Part shown: piece after piece, positions 35,936 to 43,393 of the stretch | How positions within the stretch are numbered: position 1 is the first letter of the stretch | How the letters are laid out: each line of letters starts with the position of its first letter | Notes under the pieces: model-generated | The model's input: only the letters and a program-made list of their open reading frames with translations | Told to the model about the DNA's origin: nothing | The model's database searches: none | NCBI RefSeq assembly: GCF_965283645.1 | Contig: NZ_CBDIPG010000001.1 | Location: forward strand, 2,914,001-2,978,000 | Reading direction: 5' to 3' | Length of the DNA stretch: 64,000 nucleotides | DNA from: Kordia sp965283645 | GTDB taxonomy: Bacteria; Bacteroidota; Bacteroidia; Flavobacteriales; Flavobacteriaceae | Made by a program: the position numbers and the translations under genes

Positions 35936-35988
35936 TATCTTTGTGATGTCTAAAATAGAAAAGATATTTTAGACATCTTGATTTTTTT
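35936..35988 (+). promoter_or_regulatory. hemB promoter with terminator-like leader hairpin
   Basis: TATCTTTG (35936-35943) is an exact -7 box. A few bases on, GATGTCTAAAATA (35945-35957) pairs perfectly with TATTTTAGACATC (35965-35977) around a 7-base loop, then TTGATTTTTTTAT. A transcript from this promoter would start inside or just before the hairpin, which ends 25 bases before the hemB ATG (36003). No rightward gene lies upstream, so the hairpin is not an ordinary gene terminator. An attenuator or a 5'-stabilising hairpin is the likely role. Confidence 0.6.
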
Positions 35989-36002
35989 ATAAATAACAAT
36001 AT

Positions 36003-36977
36003 ATGTTTCCACTTCGAAGAAATAGACGTTTACGTACCAATGCCGCTATTCGTGGTTTGGTAAGAGAAAATATAATTACTCCAAATGATTTTTTAGTGCC
36101 ACTTTTTGTGGTTGAAGGCAACGGTGTGAAAGAAGAAATTGCATCCATGCCAAATTATTACCGACACAGTTTAGATACGTTGGTTGATGAAGTAAAACTA
36201 CTTTGGAGTTTAGGATTACGCTCAGTATTGCTTTTTGTAAAAGTGCCTGATAATTTAAAGGATAATAAAGGTACAGAAGCGTTAAGCCCTGATGGTTTGA
36301 TGCAACGTGCGATTAAAACCGTTAAAAATACCTGTCCGGATATGATTGTTATGACAGATGTTGCGCTTGATCCATATTCTTCTTTTGGTCATGATGGCAT
36401 TGTAGAAGAAGGAAAAATTGTCAATGATGCTACCGTAGAAGTGTTGGCAGCAATGAGCGTTTCCCATGCGGAAGCTGGTGCTAATATTGTTGCACCAAGT
36501 GATATGATGGACGGACGTATTTTAAGCATCCGAGAAGCGTTGGAAGATGAAGGTTTTGTCGATGTTGGCATTATGAGTTACAGTGCAAAATACGCGTCTG
36601 CATTTTACGGACCGTTCCGTGATGCACTCGACTCTGCTCCTGGATTTGGTGATAAAAAAACCTATCAAATGGATCCTGCAAATCGTCATGAAGCCATGCG
36701 CGAAACCGAAATGGACATTGACGAAGGCGCAGATATTGTGATGGTAAAACCTGGTATGGCGTATTTAGATATTGTTCGTGATGTTAAGAACGAATTTGAT
36801 GTTCCTGTTGCGGTGTATCAAGTGAGTGGCGAATATGCAATGATTAAAGCAGCGGCTGAAAAAGGTTGGCTGAATCATGATCAAGTGATGCTAGAATCGA
36901 TTATGGCATTTAAACGTGCTGGTGCAGCTATAATTGCGAGTTATTTTGCGAAAGATGTTATTAAATTATTGTCGTAA
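36003..36977 (+). CDS. hemB: Porphobilinogen synthase (Mg-type active site)
   Basis: This 324-residue TIM-barrel enzyme condenses two 5-aminolevulinate molecules to porphobilinogen. The Schiff-base lysines are Lys196 (SYSAKYASAFYGPFRDA) and Lys249 (VMVKPGMAYLD). In place of the zinc-binding cysteines of the animal/yeast type (D-x-C-L-C...C), this protein has D-V-A-L-D-P-Y-S-S-F-G-H-D-G (119-132). That is the aspartate-rich form found in plants and Pseudomonas, which depends on Mg2+ and not catalytic zinc. It has its own promoter with a hairpin leader and is followed after 3 bases by the cytochrome c remnant. Confidence 0.96.
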   Translation: MFPLRRNRRLRTNAAIRGLVRENIITPNDFLVPLFVVEGNGVKEEIASMPNYYRHSLDTLVDEVKLLWSLGLRSVLLFVKVPDNLKDNKGTEALSPDGLMQRAIKTVKNTCPDMIVMTDVALDPYSSFGHDGIVEEGKIVNDATVEVLAAMSVSHAEAGANIVAPSDMMDGRILSIREALEDEGFVDVGIMSYSAKYASAFYGPFRDALDSAPGFGDKKTYQMDPANRHEAMRETEMDIDEGADIVMVKPGMAYLDIVRDVKNEFDVPVAVYQVSGEYAMIKAAAEKGWLNHDQVMLESIMAFKRAGAAIIASYFAKDVIKLLS

Positions 36978-36980
36978 CCT

Positions 36981-37376
36981 ATGAAAATTGTCTGTTCCAT
37001 ATTTGCTTTTATTATTTTGGCTGGAACAGGTTTGCTCTATTTTTCTTTGACCAATCAAACTGAATATACAGAGTGTAATATGGATGTTCCTGTACTTTTC
37101 TGTGGTACAGTTTCTCCGCCATTGAGTGAAGAAGCAAAAGTTGGAAAACAGTTATTTTATGCAAATTGTGCCGCTTGTCATAAACTAGACAAGTAATCTA
37201 CAGGTCCGTATTTACGAAATATAAACGAGCGTTTTACAACAGAAGATATTATTAAATTTATACGAAATGATTTTTCAAGCACAATAAAATATACTGACGA
37301 AAGAGGTTATAAATGTACTTTATTTTCAAATTTGTCTGATGAAGATATTCAAACTATATTACACTACACTAACTAA
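36981..37376 (+). pseudogene. c-type cytochrome gene interrupted by an in-frame stop
   Basis: The frame reads a signal anchor (MKIVCSIFAFIILAGTGLLYF), then LSEEAKVGKQLFYANCAACHKLDK with the heme-binding C-A-A-C-H. It then hits TAA at 37194-37196. The same frame continues without further stops as STGPYLRNINERFTTEDIIK and on to LSDEDIQTILHYTN and a second TAA at 37374-37376. The continuation is exactly the expected second half of a small monoheme cytochrome (K-S-T-G-P-x-L). One base change (AAA to TAA) would explain it. In addition, the axial-ligand region reads YKCTLFSNLSDED, lacking the usual Met, so the gene looks decayed. It is 3 bases after hemB. Confidence 0.8.
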
Positions 37377-37382
37377 CTTTTT

Positions 37383-37889
37383 ATGAAAAAATACATCTTT
37401 CTTATTATCATTTTCGTGAGTGCATTCGCGAAAGCACAAGACACGCCAATTACTGCTTTTTTGGAAAAATGGGAGAATTCTAAAAATTATTTGGTTGAAA
37501 TGGCGGCAGCAATGCCAGAAGATGCATATGACTTTAAACCTACAGAGCGCCAGAAAACGTTTAAAGAGCAATTGTTACATATTAAAGGAAATATGGATTG
37601 GTTGAGCACAACGTACTTTGCAAAGGATAAAAAAGATACTAAAAAACAAACGTATACTACAAAAGCAGAAGTGATCAAGGCACTAAAAGAAGCATTTGAT
37701 AATACAACTACCATTATTAAAACAGCAACTCCAGAAGAATTGAAAGAAATTGTAGAATTTTTTGCAGGTCCAAAAACAAAGTTGCAAATCTTGAATTTAT
37801 TACAAGATCACGTCACACATCATAGAGGACAACTTATTGTATATTTAAATTTAAATGATGTAAAACCACCGAAGTATCGTGGTTGGTAG
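37383..37889 (+). CDS. Exported DinB-fold protein
   Basis: This 168-residue protein has a signal peptide (MKKYIFLIIIFVSAFAKAQD) and a four-helix DinB/YfiT-like bundle. Metal-ligand histidines are seen in QLLHIKGNMDW (about 60-70) and DHVTHHRGQL (about 146-155), the typical H...HxxxH arrangement. DinB-fold proteins are often thiol-dependent metalloenzymes, but the exported ones are uncharacterised. It lies 6 bases after the cytochrome remnant and ends just before a strong bidirectional terminator. Confidence 0.85.
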   Translation: MKKYIFLIIIFVSAFAKAQDTPITAFLEKWENSKNYLVEMAAAMPEDAYDFKPTERQKTFKEQLLHIKGNMDWLSTTYFAKDKKDTKKQTYTTKAEVIKALKEAFDNTTTIIKTATPEELKEIVEFFAGPKTKLQILNLLQDHVTHHRGQLIVYLNLNDVKPPKYRGW

Positions 37890-37918
37890 AGTATAAAATT
37901 GAATACTTTTTAAAGTAA

Positions 37919-37961
37919 AAGCTGTTTTGAAGTTTTACGTTTCAAAACAGCTTCTATTTTT
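37919..37961. terminator. Strong bidirectional terminator
   Basis: AAGCTGTTTTGAA (37919-37931) pairs perfectly with TTCAAAACAGCTT (37941-37953) around a 9-base loop, followed by a T-rich tract. It separates the convergent DinB gene and the small precursor peptide gene. Confidence 0.85.
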
Positions 37962-37968
37962 TATAATC

Positions 37969-38136
37969 CTATGGCCACCAGTCTAAAATACATGAAACTT
38001 GTGGTCTTGAAAGACATCTTACTGGTTCTGGACCTACTGGCTCAGCTGGTTTGTAAGGCGGTCTTCCTCCACTTGCTTCTGCTATTGTTGATTTTTTAAT
38101 ATTCAACTTGTCTAAACTTACATTCTTTTTTTTCAT
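37969..38136 (-). CDS. Small precursor peptide with GG leader (RiPP-like)
   Basis: This 55-codon gene encodes MKKKNVSLDKLNIKKSTIAE, then ASGG, then a proline-rich stretch and a tail with Cys41 and Cys49 ending D-W-W-P. The leader has the pattern L-x-x-L-x-I-K-K-x-T/S-I ending at GG (23-24), like class I lanthipeptide-type leaders in flavobacteria and like the four peptides at 49.5-50.7 kb. The tail C-L-S-R-x4-C-I-L echoes their C-x-S-K-Y-x2-C-P-L core. No processing gene is adjacent; the gene ends at the shared terminator 8 bases away. The product is unknown. Confidence 0.7.
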   Translation of the reverse strand: MKKKNVSLDKLNIKKSTIAEASGGRPPYKPAEPVGPEPVRCLSRPQVSCILDWWP

Positions 38137-38388
38137 TTTAATAAAGTTTTGATTTAATTATGAAACAAACTTAAACTCCAAAACTCATCAAAACAACTAC
38201 ATATACTTACCTTTTATAAAGGATTGGGTTATGTTTTATAAAATATCAGCACTATTTTTGTAACAAAAGCGCAAACAATACATCGAATAAATAAACCACG
38301 AAAACAGAAACTTTGTCGATTCGCGTCAATATCTGAACTATTGATTAAAATATTCTCTAAATTCGCTATACACAATTTTTAAACAACC

Positions 38389-39468
38389 ATGACACTATTA
38401 ATATTTTACGGAGTTATCTCTATTTTCTTTTCGTTCCTATGTTCCATCTTGGAAGCAGTTTTATTAAGCGTTACGCCAACGTTTGTAAATATTAAAAAGA
38501 AAGAAGGAAAACCCTTTGCAAATGCTTTAAAAGCATTAAAACAAGATGTTGACAAGCCTCTAATTGCTATTCTTACTTTAAATACTATAGCACATACTGT
38601 TGGCGCTATTTTAGTAGGAACAGAAGCAAAAAAACTATATGGAGATGGCGATAGTTATGGTGTATTTATTATTTCTGTTATTATGACCATTTTAATTTTA
38701 GTAGCTTCTGAAATTATTCCAAAAACCATTGGTGCTAAGTATTGGAGACAATTGGCAAATTTTACCACAAAAACACTTGGAATTATGGTCACAATTTTAA
38801 AATACACAGGAATTCTGTGGGTTTTACAATTATTTACCAAGATTATTGGAAGTAAAGGACATGGTGAAAGCGTGCTGAGTCGGGAAGATTTTGGTGCAAT
38901 GGCAGAAATTGCAACAGATAAAGGCGTATTTCAAGAGTCGGAAAGTAAAGTGATTCGTAATTTATTAGGGTTTAAAGATATTTTAGTAAAAGATGTAATG
39001 ACGCCGCGATCTGTATTAAAGATTGATGCTTCAACTAAAACGATTCAAGAATTTTTTGATGAAAACCCTAATTTGAAGTTTTCAAGAATTCCAATTCATG
39101 GAGAAAAAGAAGATGATATTATTGGATATTTTTTGAAAGATAAATTGATGGAAGCCATTATTCATGGTAAAGGTGAAGAACCGTTGGAATCTATCAAGCG
39201 AGAATTGTTGGTGACTGATCGTAATTTACCAATTCCAGAATTGTTTGAAAAACTTATTGAACACCGTGAACACATTGCTTTAGTGGTGGACGAATACGGT
39301 TCGGTAAGCGGTTTGGTAAGTCAGGAAGATGTAATTGAAACCTTATTAGGTTTGGAAATTATGGACGAAAGTGATAATGTGGCAGACTTACAACAACTAG
39401 CTAGAAAGAGCTGGGAAAAACGTGCGAAAAAGCTTGGATTGATTGAAAAAAATAACCCAGAAGAATAA
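38389..39468 (+). CDS. CNNM/CorC-type membrane protein (DUF21 plus CBS pair)
   Basis: The 359-residue protein has an N-terminal DUF21 membrane domain with about three to four helices (1-165). A pair of CBS domains follows (about 200-325): VKDVMTPRSVLKIDAST and LVVDEYGSVSGLVSQEDVIETLLG are clear CBS signatures. The CorC_HlyC domain that often follows is absent, the end being a short basic tail. Family members transport Mg2+ or Co2+, or control such transport, with the CBS pair sensing Mg-ATP. The gap before it (38137-38388) has no gene except possible promoter DNA for the precursor peptide. Confidence 0.87.
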   Translation: MTLLIFYGVISIFFSFLCSILEAVLLSVTPTFVNIKKKEGKPFANALKALKQDVDKPLIAILTLNTIAHTVGAILVGTEAKKLYGDGDSYGVFIISVIMTILILVASEIIPKTIGAKYWRQLANFTTKTLGIMVTILKYTGILWVLQLFTKIIGSKGHGESVLSREDFGAMAEIATDKGVFQESESKVIRNLLGFKDILVKDVMTPRSVLKIDASTKTIQEFFDENPNLKFSRIPIHGEKEDDIIGYFLKDKLMEAIIHGKGEEPLESIKRELLVTDRNLPIPELFEKLIEHREHIALVVDEYGSVSGLVSQEDVIETLLGLEIMDESDNVADLQQLARKSWEKRAKKLGLIEKNNPEE

Positions 39469-39679
39469 ATCTACTGGGTAATTTGTCATTGGCTTTTTTA
39501 ATTACCAACTACTAACAACTATCTTAATGCTGATATGTGATAAACTTAGTTTTTCTAGCAAATAGGAATAGATACTAGTTAAGTTTATAGTAACATTTTG
39601 GGCATAACAAATCTATAAAAAAAACGCATTTCATCTGCATTTATAGTAGTTTTATCGATGAATCATACGTTTAGTTTCG

Positions 39680-40165
39680 ATGAATACACATACGGCATAC
39701 ATAAAAACACCTTTAGGAATTACACGACTTGTTTCGGAAGAAAATGGTATTACAGAAATTTCTGTTTTAGATGATGTTTCTGATATTTTTCTGACGGAAT
39801 TTATACCAGAATCGCTTCAAGATTGTGTAAAGCAATTACACGAATATTTTGAAGGAACGCGAACCGAATTTCAATTACCATTTGCACCAAAAGGAACCGT
39901 TTTTCAACAAAAAGTATGGAAAGCCCTAAACGAAATTCCTTACGGAAAAACATGTTCCTATTTAGAACTTTCCAAACGTTTGGGTGATGTAAAAGCCATT
40001 CGTGCTGTAGCGGCGGCAAATGGCAAAAACCCACTATGGATTGTAACACCTTGCCATAGAGTTATTGGAAGTGATGGCTCGTTAACAGGCTATGCTGGCG
40101 GATTGTGGCGTAAAAAATGGTTATTAGCTCATGAAAATCCTGTAAAGCAACAATCGTTATTTTAA
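39680..40165 (+). CDS. ogt: Methylated-DNA-protein-cysteine methyltransferase
   Basis: This 161-residue DNA repair protein transfers the methyl group of O6-methylguanine to its own Cys125 (IVTPCHRVIG). The helix-turn-helix and arginine-finger region VFQQKVWKALNEIPYGKTCSYLELSKRLG and the GLWRKKWLLAHE end are standard. The length matches Ogt and not the Ada fusion. It has no operon partner: the gaps on both sides exceed 200 bases, and the downstream gap holds a dispersed repeat. Confidence 0.95.
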   Translation: MNTHTAYIKTPLGITRLVSEENGITEISVLDDVSDIFLTEFIPESLQDCVKQLHEYFEGTRTEFQLPFAPKGTVFQQKVWKALNEIPYGKTCSYLELSKRLGDVKAIRAVAAANGKNPLWIVTPCHRVIGSDGSLTGYAGGLWRKKWLLAHENPVKQQSLF

Positions 40166-40212
40166 TGTAAATTTACTAGAACAACGGTTTTTCGGTTTTA
40201 GTTTTCCGGCGA

Positions 40213-40305
40213 GAAAACTAAAAATACCTGCCAAAAAAGTGCTCTTTCTTTTGTGAAGCCTGTACTGCACTTGATTCAGTTTTCTTTGGGCTAACAAAGA
40301 AAATG
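40213..40305 (-). repeat. Dispersed intergenic repeat, copy C
   Basis: On the minus strand this reads CATTTTCTTTGTTAGCCCAA and continues through the ACTGAATCAAG and ACAGGCTTCAC words to TATTTTTAGTTTTCTC. It is the reverse of copy B (31301-31381), with about the same length and word order, and shares its left end with copy A (306-380). Confidence 0.75.
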
Positions 40306-40405
40306 AAAATTAATGGTTGAAAAAGAATTCTTTTTTAGTTCATTTAAGTATTAATTAACTTAGAGCTTTGATACACATTACATCAAAATCAGATTATTAA
40401 ATATT

Positions 40406-40924
40406 ATGTACAAAACCGCTACCAACATTCTTAAAAAATTCATGTCAACTTCAGCAATTTTCAAACATGGATTCAATTTATCACCAATGTATCGTCGCAC
40501 AACAGCACGCGTTACTCATATTACAGACGATTTAAAAGAAGTGAAGATTAAAATTCCATTAAGCTATAAAAACAAAAATTATGTCGGTGCTATTTTTGGC
40601 GGAAGTATGTTTGCCGCAACCGATCCAATTTACATGATTCAACTCATGCAAATTTTAGGTGAAGACTATGTCATTTGGGACAAATCAGCTACGATAAATT
40701 ACAAACGTCCTGCAAAACAAGCGTTAGTTTGTGAGTTTAAATTTACAGATAGCGAAATTGAAGCCATTAAAAAACGTGTGCAAAACGAACAGGAAATTAC
40801 AATTGAAAAAACAACGTATTTGGTGAATACGGAAAAAATCGTTTTTGCAGAAGTCATCAAAATCTTATATATTGCTGAAAAGCAATTCTACAAAGAAAAG
40901 CTTAAAAATAGAGCTTCGTCTTAA
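40406..40924 (+). CDS. DUF4442 hot-dog fold protein
   Basis: This 172-residue protein has a hot-dog fold: a long loop-helix GAIFGGSMFAATDPIYMIQLMQILG (roughly 64-88) and strands WDKSATINYKRPAKQALVC. These match the DUF4442 group of putative thioesterases, whose substrate is not known. The start could also be the internal ATG at residue 13 (MSTSAIFKHGF), which would remove a basic lead. It stands before the exonuclease gene with a 48-base gap. Confidence 0.82.
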   Translation: MYKTATNILKKFMSTSAIFKHGFNLSPMYRRTTARVTHITDDLKEVKIKIPLSYKNKNYVGAIFGGSMFAATDPIYMIQLMQILGEDYVIWDKSATINYKRPAKQALVCEFKFTDSEIEAIKKRVQNEQEITIEKTTYLVNTEKIVFAEVIKILYIAEKQFYKEKLKNRASS

Positions 40925-40972
40925 CTTTATATACAACTATTTTACCCTTTTTAACGTACTAAAGTAAAGACT

Positions 40973-41686
40973 ATGTTACATAAAATTAATCTAGAACACA
41001 TCTTGTTTTTAGATATTGAAACCGTTCCAGAGCATCCATCTTATGATCAATTAGATGCTGATGAAAAAGCACTTTGGGAACAAAAAACTACGTACCAACG
41101 TAAAGACGAATTTACAGCTGAAGAATTCTACGACAGAGCAGGAATTTGGGCAGAATTTGGTAAAATTATTTGTATTTCTGTAGGTTATTTTGCCGATAAA
41201 GGTGATGTCCGAAATTTTAGAACAACTTCTTTTTATGGAGAAGAAACGCACTTATTGCAAGAGTTTCGAACACTTTTAGAAACACATTTTAGCAGACCTC
41301 ATCATTTGTTATGTGCACATAACGGAAAAGAATTTGATTTTCCTTATATCGCCAGAAGAATGATTATTAACGGAATGACATTGCCTTTTAAGTTGAATCT
41401 TTTCGGAAAAAAACCTTGGGAAATTGCACATTTGGATACACTTGAATTGTGGAAATTTGGCGATTATAAACATTATACTTCTTTAAAATTGATGACAAAA
41501 GTATTGGGCATTCCATCTCCGAAAGATGATATTGATGGAAGCCAAGTGCGAAATGTGTTTTATGAAGAAAATAACATTGATCGTATTATTGTGTATTGTG
41601 AAAAAGATGTCATTGCTGTCGCACAGATTTTACTCAGACTTCGAAATGAAGATTTATTGATGGATGATGAAGTGTTACATGTGTAG
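40973..41686 (+). CDS. 3'-5' exonuclease, PolB-like DEDD family
   Basis: This 237-residue protein carries the DEDD exonuclease motifs. Exo I is FLDIETVPEHP (Asp and Glu near 16-18), Exo II is CAHNGKEFDFPYIARRM (about 124-140), and Exo III is IVYCEKDVIAVAQILLRL (about 205-222). This is the pattern of predicted 3'-5' exonucleases related to the proofreading domain of PolB. It probably acts on DNA or RNA ends in repair. A hairpin terminator lies 75 bases after the stop. Confidence 0.9.
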   Translation: MLHKINLEHILFLDIETVPEHPSYDQLDADEKALWEQKTTYQRKDEFTAEEFYDRAGIWAEFGKIICISVGYFADKGDVRNFRTTSFYGEETHLLQEFRTLLETHFSRPHHLLCAHNGKEFDFPYIARRMIINGMTLPFKLNLFGKKPWEIAHLDTLELWKFGDYKHYTSLKLMTKVLGIPSPKDDIDGSQVRNVFYEENNIDRIIVYCEKDVIAVAQILLRLRNEDLLMDDEVLHV

Positions 41687-41760
41687 AATTGGGTATTAGA
41701 TTTTGGGTTGCCTCACTCTTGGATTTTTAGACTTCTTGAATGGTTATAAGATTAAAAAAG

Positions 41761-41797
41761 TAATAAAGTTTTCAAAAAAGGGCTTTATTATTTTTTT
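41761..41797. terminator. Rho-independent terminator between convergent genes
   Basis: TAATAAAG (41761-41768) pairs with CTTTATTA (41783-41790), followed by seven Ts. It serves the exonuclease gene and, from the other side, may serve the channel gene ending at 41814. Confidence 0.75.
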
Positions 41798-41813
41798 AAT
41801 ATAGCTTGCACTA

Positions 41814-42872
41814 CTACATTATTAATGAAATATAAAGCACAATCATTATTATAGTATATGCAATTGGAAACCCATATCTAAAGTATTTTAATAATGGAAG
41901 TTTATCTCCTTCATCTTCTATACCGTTAATTCGATGATTTATAATTACGGCCAATATTCCTAAAAATATAAAAACATACCCTACAATAATTACGTATTCG
42001 ATAAAGGTATTGTACGGAAGTCTTGGAAGTATGGATGCGGAATAGAAATTAAATGCTACAACTGTCAACATTAACGTAAATCCGACACCAATTTGCGATC
42101 CAAACTCTTTTATCCAAAAAATAGAGAATGATGCTAAGATGATTATCAGCAATGGAAATAATACTTGCCACTTGTAATATCCGGACAATCTTTTTGCTTT
42201 GACTTCAAAAATGACTCTGGAGTATAAATTCTTTTTAGAATTCACTTTCTCATCCATATATTTATATTCCTTTGTTACAACATGAGCATCACTATTTATA
42301 AATTTCCAATCCTCTCCAAGATAGTCGTTCTCATCTTCTTCTAGGAATAACTTAGGATTTTTTAAAACAATTTTTTCATTCCCATAAGAAAACGACTCAA
42401 TGATTACTTTGTAACTTTGTGAATCAAAAGGAAACTTAGTGAAGTCCATATTTGTGCTACATGTGGCAAAGAAACGTTCTTCATATTCAATAGTGCCATC
42501 TGAATAGATTTCAATGCTAATATTAGATCTTTCTCGACTGCCTTGAACATTTATAAGTTCAAATGCAGGAACCCATAGTTCGCTATTCATGAGTTTTCGT
42601 GCCTTATCATTTTCAAAAACCACTGTATTAGCTGTGGAATCTTTAAGGTAAGATATGGCGTGTTCATTTTTCCACGAGTACACAAAATAACCATCAATTT
42701 GATACGTTTCATGTACCGAATTGATATTGTAAATTTTATTAATCCGTAGTTTAACAGAAACCTCTAAAGGTTCCTTTTCTTTTGGAATATTAAAATTCTC
42801 TTGCTGACCTGCAAATGATTGTACAGATAATAACAAAATAAAAATGTATAGAATATTAATGGGTAATTTCAT
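41814..42872 (-). CDS. Pentameric ligand-gated ion channel homologue
   Basis: I choose the ATG at 42872, which gives a clear signal peptide (MKLPINILYIFILLLSVQSFAG); an ATG 30 bases earlier is possible. The 352-residue protein has an extracellular beta-sandwich with the family landmarks ELWVPAFELIN (loop A region) and FPFDSQSYKV (equivalent of the Cys-loop; as in GLIC and ELIC the disulphide is missing). Four membrane helices follow: M1 YYKWQVLFPLLIIILASF, M2 GVGFTLMLTVVAFNFYSAS, M3 and M4. The glutamate just before M2 (WIKEFGSQ) suggests a cation-selective pore. The ligand is unknown. The gene stands alone. Confidence 0.9.
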   Translation of the reverse strand: MKLPINILYIFILLLSVQSFAGQQENFNIPKEKEPLEVSVKLRINKIYNINSVHETYQIDGYFVYSWKNEHAISYLKDSTANTVVFENDKARKLMNSELWVPAFELINVQGSRERSNISIEIYSDGTIEYEERFFATCSTNMDFTKFPFDSQSYKVIIESFSYGNEKIVLKNPKLFLEEDENDYLGEDWKFINSDAHVVTKEYKYMDEKVNSKKNLYSRVIFEVKAKRLSGYYKWQVLFPLLIIILASFSIFWIKEFGSQIGVGFTLMLTVVAFNFYSASILPRLPYNTFIEYVIIVGYVFIFLGILAVIINHRINGIEDEGDKLPLLKYFRYGFPIAYTIIMIVLYISLIM

Positions 42873-42902
42873 TTTATAAGAGTTGGTAATTTTAATTTTC
42901 AT

Positions 42903-43328
42903 TAAGAGTTGTTGACATTGTTGGGCATTTTAAAAGCCTTCAATTTAGTGAATACTAATTTAATAGAAAACCCTTGAAGGTTTTTATAGCGAAGCTTTTA
43001 ACTATTGCAACGCTATTCTGTGAAAAATTACAGAATCAAAAGGGGCAAACTTTTTTCTCTACATTAGCCCAATAGAAGAATATGATATGTACAAAACGAC
43101 TATGCATTCAGGTTTTGGATTTGCAGATCAATTGATGGAACTGCGGATGCGTTTTTATAGTCTTTTAAAAAATACTTTAAAAACTTATGATTCACTATTT
43201 ATGAATACGCAGTAAATGTATTATTGTTGTATGATTACAGTGTTCAGTAAAGTAAAGGTAGAAATCCACAATTAGTACTTCAGAGTGGATTTCCATTTAC
43301 ATGGGAATGACATTTTTACTTAAATACA
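42903..43328. other. Intergenic region without a convincing gene
   Basis: This 426-bp stretch lies between the channel gene start and the terminator of the T9SS subtilase gene. It holds an ATTTCCATTTACATGGGAAT imperfect palindrome at about 43290, reminiscent of the small dispersed palindromes elsewhere. One 42-codon frame on the plus strand (43087-43215) has no recognisable features. Otherwise I see nothing in it. Confidence 0.6.
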
Positions 43329-43360
43329 AAAAGCCCAAACCTATAATGGTTTGGGCTTTT
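43329..43360. terminator. Strong terminator after the T9SS subtilase gene
   Basis: AAAAGCCCAAACC (43329-43341) pairs perfectly with GGTTTGGGCTTTT (43348-43360) around a 6-base loop. It lies 33 bases beyond the subtilase stop on the minus strand. Confidence 0.9.
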
Positions 43361-43393
43361 AAGCACTCTATTTACTAGTTATTGGGTAGGTTA

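Noticed and set aside
43087..43215. 42-codon plus-strand ORF between the channel and subtilase genes
   Set aside because: It has no recognisable motif, leader or conservation cue, and sits in a gap without a promoter box; it is as likely as not to be chance.
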